A stretch of 64,000 nucleotides of DNA from an uncultured Myxococcales bacterium. Lineage in GTDB: Bacteria > Myxococcota_A > Polyangia > Polyangiales > Polyangiaceae. Where the stretch lies: positions 62,001 to 126,000 of the forward strand of contig CALFEQ010000030.1 of the NCBI GenBank assembly GCA_937949945.1. The letters are read 5' to 3'. How positions within the stretch are numbered: the first letter of the stretch is position 1; every line of letters begins with the position of its first letter. The position numbers were made by a program, and so were the translations under genes. A model generated the notes under the pieces. That model was not told where the DNA came from. It saw only the letters and a list, made by a program, of their open reading frames with translations, and did no database searches. Below are positions 24,584 through 32,518 of this stretch, one piece after another.

Positions 24584-25663
24584 ATGCTGCGGCGCATTCG
24601 GTTTGGTTGCCTGATCGCGTCCCTCGCCGTTTCGGCCTGCGTGATCGATTCCAGTCCCGACACCGACGACGACGAGCCCATCGCTCAGTCGTCGTATACG
24701 CTGACGAAGACCGATCCCGTCTCGGCCGCTGTCACGGCGAGCTGCTCGACGAACTCCGTCCGCGGTCTCGCGATCCAGCTCGTCGAAGAAATCCAGTGCC
24801 TGCGGCCGAACACGTTCAAGCGCATCGACAACATCAAGGGCATCAAGCTCGGCTCCGCGGTGTTCCCCTACCTCCAGACGCCCGTCGCCGATGCCCTCGC
24901 GGCCGCGCAGAAGGCGCGCGGCGTCACCCTCTCGCTCAACTCCGGGCTTCGCGCGCTCCCGCAGCAGTACCTCCTCTACCGCTGGTACAAGGCGGGGCGG
25001 TGCGGCATCAGCCTCGCGGCGAGCCCGGGGAAGAGCAACCACGAGTCTGCGCTCGCGATCGACGTCCAGGACAACGCGGCGTGGCGCTCGGCGCTCCAGT
25101 CGAAAGGCTTCCGCTGGCTCGGCGCGAACGATCCGGTCCACTTCGATTACAAGGGCGGCGGCACCGTCGACCTCCGCGGGCTCTCCGTCCTCGCCTTCCA
25201 GCGGCTGTGGAACCGGAACAACCCGAACGACAAGATCGACGAGGACGGGATCTACGGCCCCCAGACCGAGAAGCGCCTCGCCAAGGCCCCGGTCGGCGGC
25301 TTCAAGATCGGCGCGAAGTGCGACGAGCCGAAGAAGAGCATGGACGAGGAGAAGCCGCTGCCCCTCGAGGTGCCGGTCACTCCGGACGGGGACGCGCCTG
25401 GTGACGGCATCGGCGAGCTCGACACCGAGCCCGACATGCACGAAGACGGCACGCACGAGCACGAGCACGTGGACGACGACGACGCGGACGACGTGAACGA
25501 CGACACGAGCAAGGGCGTGCGCTCCCTCCCGCGGCCGACGGTCGACTCCGCCGGGTGCGCGATGGGCACCTCGAAGCCGGGCGCGTTCGGAATCGCCGCG
25601 GGGCTCGTGGCGCTCGGTGCGCTCGTGACGCGCCGCCGGCGCGAAGACGCGCCGTCGCGCTGA
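24584..25663 (+). CDS. Secreted M15-type D,D-peptidase with peptidoglycan-binding domain, second paralogue
   Basis: A 359-residue paralogue of the preceding protein with the same domain order. Lipobox AVSAC (Cys19); catalytic M15 domain with His153, Asp160 (NHESALAID) and His186 (DPVHFDY); peptidoglycan-binding repeat (about 200-235); an acidic linker with a His/Glu/Asp run (EDGTHEHEHVDDDDADD) that could bind metal; and a MYXO-CTERM tail (AGCAMG, helix, RRRRE). The sequences are nearly identical around LPQQYLLYRWYK and LSVLAFQRLWNRNNP but the linkers differ, so the copies are not recent. AGAAGGGA lies before the ATG. The genes are 236 bases apart with no gene between. Confidence 0.9.
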   Translation: MLRRIRFGCLIASLAVSACVIDSSPDTDDDEPIAQSSYTLTKTDPVSAAVTASCSTNSVRGLAIQLVEEIQCLRPNTFKRIDNIKGIKLGSAVFPYLQTPVADALAAAQKARGVTLSLNSGLRALPQQYLLYRWYKAGRCGISLAASPGKSNHESALAIDVQDNAAWRSALQSKGFRWLGANDPVHFDYKGGGTVDLRGLSVLAFQRLWNRNNPNDKIDEDGIYGPQTEKRLAKAPVGGFKIGAKCDEPKKSMDEEKPLPLEVPVTPDGDAPGDGIGELDTEPDMHEDGTHEHEHVDDDDADDVNDDTSKGVRSLPRPTVDSAGCAMGTSKPGAFGIAAGLVALGALVTRRRREDAPSR

Positions 25664-25701
25664 GGGGGGCGCCGGCGCTCCGCGCGCGCGTCGCGAAGGC
25701 C

Positions 25702-26538
25702 TCAGGACGGCCGCGCCGCGGCGGCGATACGCTCCGCGGCGCGCGTCTCGAACGTCGACGGCGACTCGAGGTAGGCGCGGAACGTCCGCATCGCACGTCC
25801 GACGTGCCAGCCGTCGACGAAGCGGTGGTCGATCGACGCCGTGATCGGGAGGACGGGGCGGATCTCGACGCGCCCGTCCACCGCGACCGGCTTGTCGGTG
25901 ATCGCTCCGACGAGGACGAGCAGCGGGACGCGATACATCCACGAGAGCGGGGTGAAGCCCATCGGCAGCCCGAACATGCCGACGCTCGTCACCATCGCGC
26001 TGCCGAAAGGGCTTCGCCCGAGGCCGAGCGACGCGATGCTGCGATCGAGGTCGCCGGTGATCCACGACGTCACGCGCAGGGCGAGCCGCAGGATCGGGAT
26101 CGGCAGCGCGTCCATGGCTCGCTTCGATCGCGCCAGATCGGGATCCTTGCCCGCCTTGGCCGCTCCGGCCCGCCCGCCGAGCTCGGTGGCGAGCTCGAGC
26201 ACGTCCTTGCGATCGAGCCGCTCGATCTTGATCCCCGTGAGATCCCGCCCGTCTTCGACGGCCGTGATGAAGAAGACGTCGACGGACTCGCGCGGCCTCG
26301 CCCAGCCCCCGACGATGCGGACGTTGAGCTCCGGCACGTCCCGAAGCGTGAGCGCGACGGCGCGGCCGACGAGGTGCGTGGGAGTGATCTTGTGACCGAG
26401 CTCGCGACAGCCGTCGATGAACGCCCGCATCGCCGTCGCGTCGATCTCGAGCGCGCCGAAGATCTGCGGATCGTTCGGCGCCCGCCACATCGCATTGGCG
26501 ACCCTTCGCCACCCCCGGAGCGCGATCTTCTTGGACAT
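25702..26538 (-). CDS. 2-Oxoacid dehydrogenase E2-type acyltransferase domain protein (no lipoyl domain)
   Basis: A 278-residue protein made only of the CoA-dependent acyltransferase fold. The catalytic motif DHRFVDGWHVG near residue 240 carries the His and Asp-Gly of the E2 active site, and a HLVGRAVALTL segment lies in the N-terminal half. Normal E2 chains are 400-600 residues with lipoyl and E1/E3-binding domains; neither is present, and no E1 or E3 gene is nearby. It is therefore probably a stand-alone acyltransferase rather than part of pyruvate dehydrogenase (inference). It lies 24 bases after the DUF3052-like gene on the same strand. Confidence 0.88.
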   Translation of the reverse strand: MSKKIALRGWRRVANAMWRAPNDPQIFGALEIDATAMRAFIDGCRELGHKITPTHLVGRAVALTLRDVPELNVRIVGGWARPRESVDVFFITAVEDGRDLTGIKIERLDRKDVLELATELGGRAGAAKAGKDPDLARSKRAMDALPIPILRLALRVTSWITGDLDRSIASLGLGRSPFGSAMVTSVGMFGLPMGFTPLSWMYRVPLLVLVGAITDKPVAVDGRVEIRPVLPITASIDHRFVDGWHVGRAMRTFRAYLESPSTFETRAAERIAAAARPS

Positions 26539-26562
26539 GCTGCAAGCACCGTTCGACGCGAG

Positions 26563-27192
26563 CTACTTCTTCTTCTTCCGATAAGCGACGGGGATGACGA
26601 ACCGGACGGCGGTGAGCTCCTCGTCGACCTTGAGCTGCTTGTTGTCGGTGAGCTGCAACGTGCGGCCCGCGGTGAGAACGGCGCGCTCGGTGAGCTCGTC
26701 CTCGCCGGTCTTGCCCTTCGGAAAGACGATCCAGATCGCGCCGTCGTCGACGATCATCTCCTTGATCGCAGGCAGCCTCTCGAGGTCCTTCTTCGCCGAC
26801 GCGGCGAGGAACACGGCGTCGTACCCCTTCCCGCGAGCGCTCTTCGCGACCTTCGCGCCCGAGGCCTCGACGTCGGCGCGGACGTGCGGCGCCAGCTTGC
26901 CGACGATGCAGACCTTCTTGGTCTCGTCGAGCCCGAGCTTCTCGATGAGCCCCTTCGGGTTCTTGATCCGCTCCTTCCAGGCCTCGGCCTTCGGGCCCAG
27001 CTCGAACAAGAGGAGGCCGCGCTGGGTCTTGAGCTCGAGCCAGCCGGAGTCGGCCTCGATCGACATCATCTCCGAGAAGGGGATCGTGAGGCTGGCTCCG
27101 CCGCGAAACACGAGCGAGTCCGTCTCGAGGAGCGCCGTTCCTTCGATGATGCGACCATCCCAGCGGAGCGTCGTCTTTATCTCCTGGCCCAC
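26563..27192 (-). CDS. DUF3052-like protein with an N-terminal beta domain
   Basis: A 209-residue cytoplasmic protein. Residues 1-90 are beta-rich (TTLRWDGRIIEGTALLETD). Residues 90-165 match the DUF3052 layout: KKVCIVGKLAP, then YDAVFLAASAKKDLERLPAI, then GAIWIVFPKGK, a methyltransferase-like half-fold of unknown role. The tail is YRKKKK. The start is GTG at 27192, supported by GAGGAGG 8-14 bases upstream; ORF extension to 27450 is antisense to the kinase gene. It is probably cotranscribed with the acyltransferase gene. Function unknown. Confidence 0.8.
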   Translation of the reverse strand: MGQEIKTTLRWDGRIIEGTALLETDSLVFRGGASLTIPFSEMMSIEADSGWLELKTQRGLLLFELGPKAEAWKERIKNPKGLIEKLGLDETKKVCIVGKLAPHVRADVEASGAKVAKSARGKGYDAVFLAASAKKDLERLPAIKEMIVDDGAIWIVFPKGKTGEDELTERAVLTAGRTLQLTDNKQLKVDEELTAVRFVIPVAYRKKKK

Positions 27193-27328
27193 TCTCGTGC
27201 CTCCTCGGGTCGCATCGTATCCGATCGTCGCGGCAAGGGCCGAGCTCCAGTTGTGCCCGGTCCGAAGGCCGAGGCGAGAAGAACCGCGGCGCTCCGAAGC
27301 CCTCGTGCGAGGGGCTTCGCGCCGGTGG

Positions 27329-27334
27329 TACGAT
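27329..27334 (+). promoter_or_regulatory. -10-like box TACGAT
   Basis: Ends 6 bases before the ATG at 27341; no Shine-Dalgarno. Candidate leaderless promoter of the PAS kinase gene. Confidence 0.4.
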
Positions 27335-27340
27335 TCTCCA

Positions 27341-28888
27341 ATGCACGGCATCGCCGATGCCGACGGGGTGACTTCGGAGCGTGGATGGGTTCTCGAGGCG
27401 CTGGCGGGTCTCCGCGACGCGCTCGTCGTCGTGGACCGCGATGGGCGCATCGTCTACAGCAACCGAGCCGTCGCGGCGCTCGTGGGTCGGACCGAGCCTC
27501 CTCCGCCACCGTCCCAGTGGAGTGAATGGTTCGGGCTCTTCCTCCCCGACGAGGAGACGCCGTTTCCCTGGGAAGATCTGCCTCTCGTCCGCGCGCTCCG
27601 CGGCGAGGAGGTGAAGGACGTCGCGCTGTTCGTACGCAACCGCGCGGCTCCCCAGGGGGTACACATCCTCGCGAGCGCGAATGCGCTCCGTTGTCCGGAG
27701 GGGGCGATCCGCGGCGCGGCGTGCATCTTCCGCGACATCACGCTCTGGCGGCAGAGCGTGGTCCAGCTCCGCGAGGCCGAGCGACAGAGGAAGGCGATCC
27801 TCGACAACATCCCGGACATGGCGTGGCTGAAGGACCGGGAGGGGCGCTACCTCCTCGTGAACCAGCGCTTCGCCGAGGCAGCCGGCAGGTCGAGCCCGGA
27901 AGAGGTGGTCGGGCTGACCGACCTCGACATCTGGCAGCGTGAGCTCGCCGAGGTCTACCGAGCCGACGACGAGACGGTGATGCGGACGGGCGAGCACAAG
28001 CACAAGGAGGAGCCCTTCGTCGACGCGCGAGGCAGGTCCTACGTCATCGAGACCGTCAAGACCCGCATCGTCGACGACACCGGGAGGGTCATCGGCACGA
28101 CCGGCATCGCCCACGACATCACCGGACGCAAACAGACGGAGGAAGCGCTCCGCTCGGCACGCGACGAGCTCGAGCGCCGCGTCCTCGAGCGCACGCGGGA
28201 GCTCGCGGAGGCGCAGGAGCACCTCGTCCGCCAGGAGCGACTGGCCATCCTCGGACAGCTCGCCGGCGGCGTCGCGCATCAGATCCGGAACCCGCTCGCC
28301 GCGATCATGAACGCGACCTACGTGCTCCGGCGGCACCTCTCTCCGGATCAGCACCCGAACGTCGAAGACGCGCTCCGCATCATCCACGACGAGGTGCGGC
28401 ACGCGAACATCATCATCACCGGGCTCCTCGACTACGCGCGCGTTCGCACGCCGAACCGCCAGCCCACGTCGCTCGTCGAGCTGCTCGAGCGCGTGCTCAC
28501 CTCCGACTGGATCCCCGACAACATCCGCATCGTCCGGCACCTGCCCGACCCGAGCTCCGTGGTGCTCGACGTGGACGCCGACCAGCTCCAAGCCGCCATC
28601 ACGAACCTGGTGCGCAACGCGGTCGAGGCCATGCCGGACGGCGGGGAGCTGAGCGTCGAGCTCGAGATGCACGACGGCGAGGTCGTCATCGCCATCTCCG
28701 ATACGGGGACCGGGATCAGCCCGCACGTGAAGGCGCATCTGTTCGAGCCGCTGCACAGCACGAAGCCGATGGGGCTCGGCCTCGGGCTCGTCACCGCGCG
28801 GCGCTTCGTCGAGGCACACTCGGGGCGCATCGTGTCGGTGGACGTCGAGCAGGGAGCGCGGTTCGAGATACGGCTGCCGGCTACGTGA
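27341..28888 (+). CDS. PAS-domain sensor histidine kinase
   Basis: A 515-residue soluble kinase. Two PAS domains: about 12-140 (LRDALVVVDRDGRIVYSN) and about 150-265 (ILDNIPDMAWLKDREGRY, ending in GIAHDITGRK). A coiled coil (LERRVLERTRELAEAQEHL) leads to the HisKA helix with VAHQIRNPLAA, whose His is the phospho-acceptor, and to HATPase_c with NLVRNAVEAMPDGG, DTGTGIS and GLGLGL. No transmembrane segment, so it senses a cytoplasmic signal. No response regulator is adjacent; it is an orphan. The start was chosen at ATG 27341 after a TACGAT box; the longer frame is antisense to the DUF3052-like gene. Confidence 0.93.
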   Translation: MHGIADADGVTSERGWVLEALAGLRDALVVVDRDGRIVYSNRAVAALVGRTEPPPPPSQWSEWFGLFLPDEETPFPWEDLPLVRALRGEEVKDVALFVRNRAAPQGVHILASANALRCPEGAIRGAACIFRDITLWRQSVVQLREAERQRKAILDNIPDMAWLKDREGRYLLVNQRFAEAAGRSSPEEVVGLTDLDIWQRELAEVYRADDETVMRTGEHKHKEEPFVDARGRSYVIETVKTRIVDDTGRVIGTTGIAHDITGRKQTEEALRSARDELERRVLERTRELAEAQEHLVRQERLAILGQLAGGVAHQIRNPLAAIMNATYVLRRHLSPDQHPNVEDALRIIHDEVRHANIIITGLLDYARVRTPNRQPTSLVELLERVLTSDWIPDNIRIVRHLPDPSSVVLDVDADQLQAAITNLVRNAVEAMPDGGELSVELEMHDGEVVIAISDTGTGISPHVKAHLFEPLHSTKPMGLGLGLVTARRFVEAHSGRIVSVDVEQGARFEIRLPAT

Positions 28889-28918
28889 TGCTCGCTGCGC
28901 GAGGCCTCAGCCCTCTCA

Positions 28919-28936
28919 GTCCTCGGCAACGAGGAC
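28919..28936 (+). terminator. Hairpin with GNRA-type loop after the PAS kinase gene
   Basis: Perfect 7-bp stem GTCCTCG/CGAGGAC closed by a GCAA tetraloop, 30 bases after the kinase stop in the 211-base convergent spacer (28889-29099). No T-run follows, so termination would need Rho or the hairpin may only protect the 3' end. Confidence 0.4.
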
Positions 28937-29099
28937 CACGTGACCCGCGCGCGCCTCTTCGGCGGTCAGCTCGTCGTGCTCGGTCGGGCATGGCCATCAC
29001 CCGCCTCGTCCGGTGCGCCACTCGTGCGCCCTGGAGCCGGGAGTGTCTTTGCTGAAACTGAGGACTCCTCGTACGAGCACGAGCAGCAGCCAGAGTCGG

Positions 29100-29918
29100 T
29101 CATGCGCGTGGCCAAATCCGATGGATGTACCGCTCCGGATGCGCCGGATCCCACTGGCGCTTGTAACCGAGGGACACCTCGTGGAACACGACGCCGTCGA
29201 GCTCGCGGCGTTGGCGGATGTGGAGGTGGCCGAAGACGACGGCCTTCGCTCGGAAGCGGACGTGCCAGTCCTCGGTTCGGCGCGTGCCGCACCAGATCGA
29301 GAAACGGGGGACGCGCGGAAGAAAGGCGTGGTCGCGGCGGAGCGGGAAGTGGTTCACGAGGATCGTCGAGACGTCCTCCGGGAGCGCGGCGAGCCTCGCC
29401 TCGGTCAGACGGCAGCGCGCCTCGCACCACGCGGCGCGCGTCGGATGCGGGTCCGGGTGCAGCACGTACTCGTCGGTGCACACGATGCCGTGCTCGGCCG
29501 CCCACGCGATGGCGTCTTCGGCGGCGACGTCGTCCGGTCGGAACGAGTAGTCGTACAGGAGGAAGAGCGGGGCGACGACGATCGGAGGCTCGCCAGGCTC
29601 GCCCGGAAAGCGCTCGTACGGATCCTCCGGCGTGAGGACGCCGTAGCTCCTGCACACCTCGACGAGGCGTGCATACCGCTCCTCGCCGCGAAGGCCGCCG
29701 TCCTCGATCGTCCAGAGCTCGTGGTTGCCGGGCACCCAGACGAGGCGCGCGAAGCGGGGCGCGAGCGTGTCGAACGTGAAGCGGAGATCCGACTCCGACT
29801 CGCCGACGTCCCCCGCGAGGATGAGCCAGTCGTCCGCGTTGCCCGCGATCTGCTCGACGAAGCGCCGGTTCTGCGACTGGCGGACGTGGAGATCGCTGAC
29901 GGCGAGGAGACGAGGCAC
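29100..29918 (-). CDS. Calcineurin-like metallophosphoesterase
   Basis: A 272-residue cytoplasmic protein with the full metal-binding set: SDLHVRQS (first Asp and His), LAGDVGES, PGNHELW, VNHFPLR and FGHLHIRQ. These bind two metal ions and hydrolyse phosphoester bonds. The substrate (nucleotide, phosphoprotein or lipid) is not evident. The start is GTG at 29918 with TACGAT (29925-29930) ending 6 bases before it and no Shine-Dalgarno. The convergent neighbour is the PAS kinase. Confidence 0.92.
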   Translation of the reverse strand: MPRLLAVSDLHVRQSQNRRFVEQIAGNADDWLILAGDVGESESDLRFTFDTLAPRFARLVWVPGNHELWTIEDGGLRGEERYARLVEVCRSYGVLTPEDPYERFPGEPGEPPIVVAPLFLLYDYSFRPDDVAAEDAIAWAAEHGIVCTDEYVLHPDPHPTRAAWCEARCRLTEARLAALPEDVSTILVNHFPLRRDHAFLPRVPRFSIWCGTRRTEDWHVRFRAKAVVFGHLHIRQRRELDGVVFHEVSLGYKRQWDPAHPERYIHRIWPRA

Positions 29919-29924
29919 CCGTGC

Positions 29925-29930
29925 ATCGTA
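29925..29930 (-). promoter_or_regulatory. -10-like box TACGAT
   Basis: On the minus strand, ending 6 bases before the GTG at 29918; candidate leaderless promoter of the phosphoesterase gene. Confidence 0.35.
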
Positions 29931-29978
29931 CTCGCATTCGTCGTCGCGACGAGGAGCGACAGGTCGCGACCTTCGGGC

Positions 29979-31423
29979 TCAGCGGGACGCGCCAGCGCCG
30001 CTCCGCGATCGCCGGCGTAGCCCCGCGAGCGCGACGGCAGTCACCGCGAGGCCGATCCCTTCCGTACCGGGCGCTGCCGGGCTCGCCGCGCAGCCGCTCT
30101 TCTCGGGCCTGCTCGTCGGAGCGGGCGGCTCCGGCTCGGGCTCCGCCGCGGGAGGCTCGGGCGCCGCGCCGCCGTTGCCCCCACCACACTGCTCTTTGCA
30201 CGCGTTCGCCATGCAGGTCTCGAGCTTCTTCCGCTGCGGGTTCGTCGCGCACGCGGGATCGGCGTCGCCGTTCTTCAGGCAGAGGTAGCAGCGCCCGTCC
30301 GCGGCGCATTCCATCTGCTCGTCGCAGCAGGCGCGCTCGATGCAGCTCGTGCAGTCGTTCGGCTCACGCGAAAATCCGCACTTCGGCGCTGCCTCGCACG
30401 AAGGCTCGGCCGCGCAGAGGTCCGTGCACGCCCTCCGGCAGACACAGCTCAGGGCCGCCTTGAACGGCCCCTCCGCGAGGGGATGGTCGAGGATGCACTC
30501 CTCTTCGGACTTCGTGCCCTCGCGCACGCAGTCGTAGTACCCGCGGCACTCGGGGTCGGCGAGGCATGCGGTCATCAGCGCGCACGCGTTCTTGCCGGAC
30601 GTCGCGATCTTCCGGCAGAGCCCGCAGCTCTCCTCGGGCAAGGGCTTCGTCAACTCCTCGTTCAGGAACGAGAGACCGAAGCTCAATCGCGCGGAGCCGC
30701 CGAACCCGTTGCAGTACTCGGGGTTGGGGTTGCCTCCCGAGCCGAAGGAATGCACGCCGATGATGCGCTCGTTCGTGCCGCTCCCCGCGAGGACCGGACC
30801 GCCGCTGTCGCCCGCGCAGATGCCGCTCGTACGCATCTCGTAACCGATCAGCGTCGGCCCGACCTGGTCGAGCCTCTTCTGTACGAACCAGCGTTTCGTG
30901 TTCTCGTTCGGCTCGTTGCCGCCAACGGTGCGGCCGTAGCCGACGCTCGTGACCGTCATTCCGACCGTCACGTCGTCCTCCGACGGAGTGATCGCGATCG
31001 TCGGCGTCGTCGCATCGACGCCGGCGATCCGCACGACTGCGAAATCCGCTTCTCGGAGCGGAGGGGCCCAGCGAGGATCCGCCGCGTAGTCGATGACGTC
31101 GTACTTGATCGCGCCGGGGGCGAGATAATCCTGCCCCTGGAGGACGAACATCGGCTGGAGCTGGTTCACGCAGTGCGCCGCGGTGAGGACCCAGCCGATC
31201 TTTCGCTCGGGTCGACCTGGATGATCGTGCCGGTGCAGCGTCGTCCGGCGCTCAAGAGCAACGCGATCACGGCCTCGTGCTCCGTGTCGAGGGTTCCGTT
31301 GATGATCGCGCTCGACGACTGGCCGACGGTAGGCGCCTCCTCCGACTCCGGCTTCGTCGAACAGGCCGTCACGAGCGCGGCGAGAACGAGGAAGAGACTG
31401 CAAAGGAGCTTCGTGGGACGCAT
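29979..31423 (-). pseudogene. Trypsin-like serine protease with MYXO-CTERM tail, interrupted by one frameshift
   Basis: The N-terminal piece from ATG 31423 (MRPTKLLCSLFLVLAALVTA, lipobox Cys about 21, then INGTLDTEHEAVIALLL) reads to DPSER. From the next codon the sense continues in another frame with KIGWVLTAAHCV. One extra A in the AAA run at 31201-31203 would restore a 481-residue protein. The triad is complete across the join: His in LTAAHC, Asp in READFAVVRI and Ser in AGDSGGPVL. A Cys-rich domain (about 12 cysteines, with CGLC, CVCRRAC, CTSC patterns), a Pro/Glu linker and a MYXO-CTERM tail (SGCAAS, helix, RRR) follow. A sequencing slip in a homopolymer is as likely as a true mutation. 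Confidence 0.8.
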
Positions 31424-31512
31424 CGGGGTCCTCACTCGGGACACGTTCGAGCGTGGCAGCTCACGTCGAGTATGGCCGCGACCGGCCCGATCTGTCGGGC
31501 CGTGCACCATGG

Positions 31513-31518
31513 TAGGAT
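31513..31518 (+). promoter_or_regulatory. -10-like box TAGGAT
   Basis: Ends 10 bases before the ATG at 31529; no Shine-Dalgarno. Candidate short-leader promoter of the PEGA-domain gene. Confidence 0.35.
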
Positions 31519-31528
31519 CGCGTTTCCC

Positions 31529-32509
31529 ATGGCACGGCGCCCGCCTTTCCGCAGGAGAACCCTCGCGGGCCGCTTCGTCGCGACGGCGAGCGTGCTCTTC
31601 GCGGTCGCTCTGTCCCGACCTGCGCTCGCCCAGCCGGCCTCGCAGGCGTCCGATGCTGCGCCCACACCGAGCAGCGCCGACGAGGCGAAGCGCAAGGGCG
31701 ACGACGCGATGGTGGCGCTCCGCTACCAGGAGGCGCCCGAGCATTACCGCGTCGCTTACGAGGAGTCGAAGAACCCGGCCATCCTCTACAACATGGGCCG
31801 CGCCTACGAGGGGCTCGCAGACTTCCCGAAGGCGCTCGACGCGCTCGAGGCCTTCGCCGAGCAGGCGCCCCCCGAGCTCAAGGCGCGGGTCCCGAAGCTG
31901 AACGAGCTGCTCCGCGACGTGCAGAGCCGCGTCGCGACGCTCGTGATCAGCGCCCCCGTCGCGGACGCGGAGATCCGCGTCGGCGAGCGCGTGGTCGGCA
32001 AGACCAAGGCGGGGACGACCATCCTCCGGGTCAACGCCGGCAAGCAGAAGGTGATCCTCTCGAAGGAAGGGTACTTCTCCTGGGAGCGAGAGCTCCCACT
32101 CGTCGGCGGCAAGGTGGAGACCGTCGACGCGGAGCTCGCCGTGCGCTCGGCGTCGGCGCTGCTCCGTGTGACCTCGCCGGTCGTGGGCGCGTCGGTCGCG
32201 CTCGACGGCAGAGCGCTCGGGACGGTCCCGACCGAGTCGGTGGTGTCGCCGGGCTCGCACTCGATCGTCCTCCGGCGAGACGGCTACGAGCCGGCGGAGA
32301 CGAACGTCGTCGTCGCCGCGGGCGAGACGAAGAACGTCGACGTGCCGATGGCACCTCGCGCCGGGATCCTGAGCAAGTGGTGGTTCTGGACGGCCGTCGG
32401 CGTCGTCGCGGCCGGCGGCGTCGCGACCGCGATCGCGCTCACGACCGAGAAGGGCGCGGACATCGGGACGATCCCGCCGGGCCAAGTGAAGACGGAGCTG
32501 CGCTTCTGA
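31529..32509 (+). CDS. PEGA-domain secreted protein with TPR-like N-terminus
   Basis: A 326-residue protein. The signal peptide ends near RPALA/QPA. A TPR-like helical region (about 45-120: DDAMVALRYQEAPEHYRVAY, ILYNMGRAYEGLADFPKALD) is followed by two PEGA domains (about 130-195 and 205-275, with GTTILRVNAGKQKVILSKEG and GSHSIVLRRDGYEPAE), then a transmembrane helix (about 283-305) and a short tail. This TPR-PEGA-TM layout is common in myxobacteria and is thought to mediate envelope protein contacts. Partner unknown. The start is ATG 31529, after a TAGGAT box; upstream codons have unlikely composition. Confidence 0.9.
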   Translation: MARRPPFRRRTLAGRFVATASVLFAVALSRPALAQPASQASDAAPTPSSADEAKRKGDDAMVALRYQEAPEHYRVAYEESKNPAILYNMGRAYEGLADFPKALDALEAFAEQAPPELKARVPKLNELLRDVQSRVATLVISAPVADAEIRVGERVVGKTKAGTTILRVNAGKQKVILSKEGYFSWERELPLVGGKVETVDAELAVRSASALLRVTSPVVGASVALDGRALGTVPTESVVSPGSHSIVLRRDGYEPAETNVVVAAGETKNVDVPMAPRAGILSKWWFWTAVGVVAAGGVATAIALTTEKGADIGTIPPGQVKTELRF

Positions 32510-32518
32510 GAGCGCCCG

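Noticed and set aside
23900..28819. A 1639-residue open frame on the minus strand, the longest in the window
   Set aside because: It is antisense to two M15 peptidase genes and the PAS kinase gene and overlaps the acyltransferase and DUF3052-like genes in another frame; composition is Arg/Ala/Asp-rich without domains. A GC-rich shadow frame.
31166..32485. A 439-residue minus-strand frame
   Set aside because: Only its last 85 codons (from 31423) are real, as the start of the frameshifted protease; the rest is antisense to the PEGA gene.
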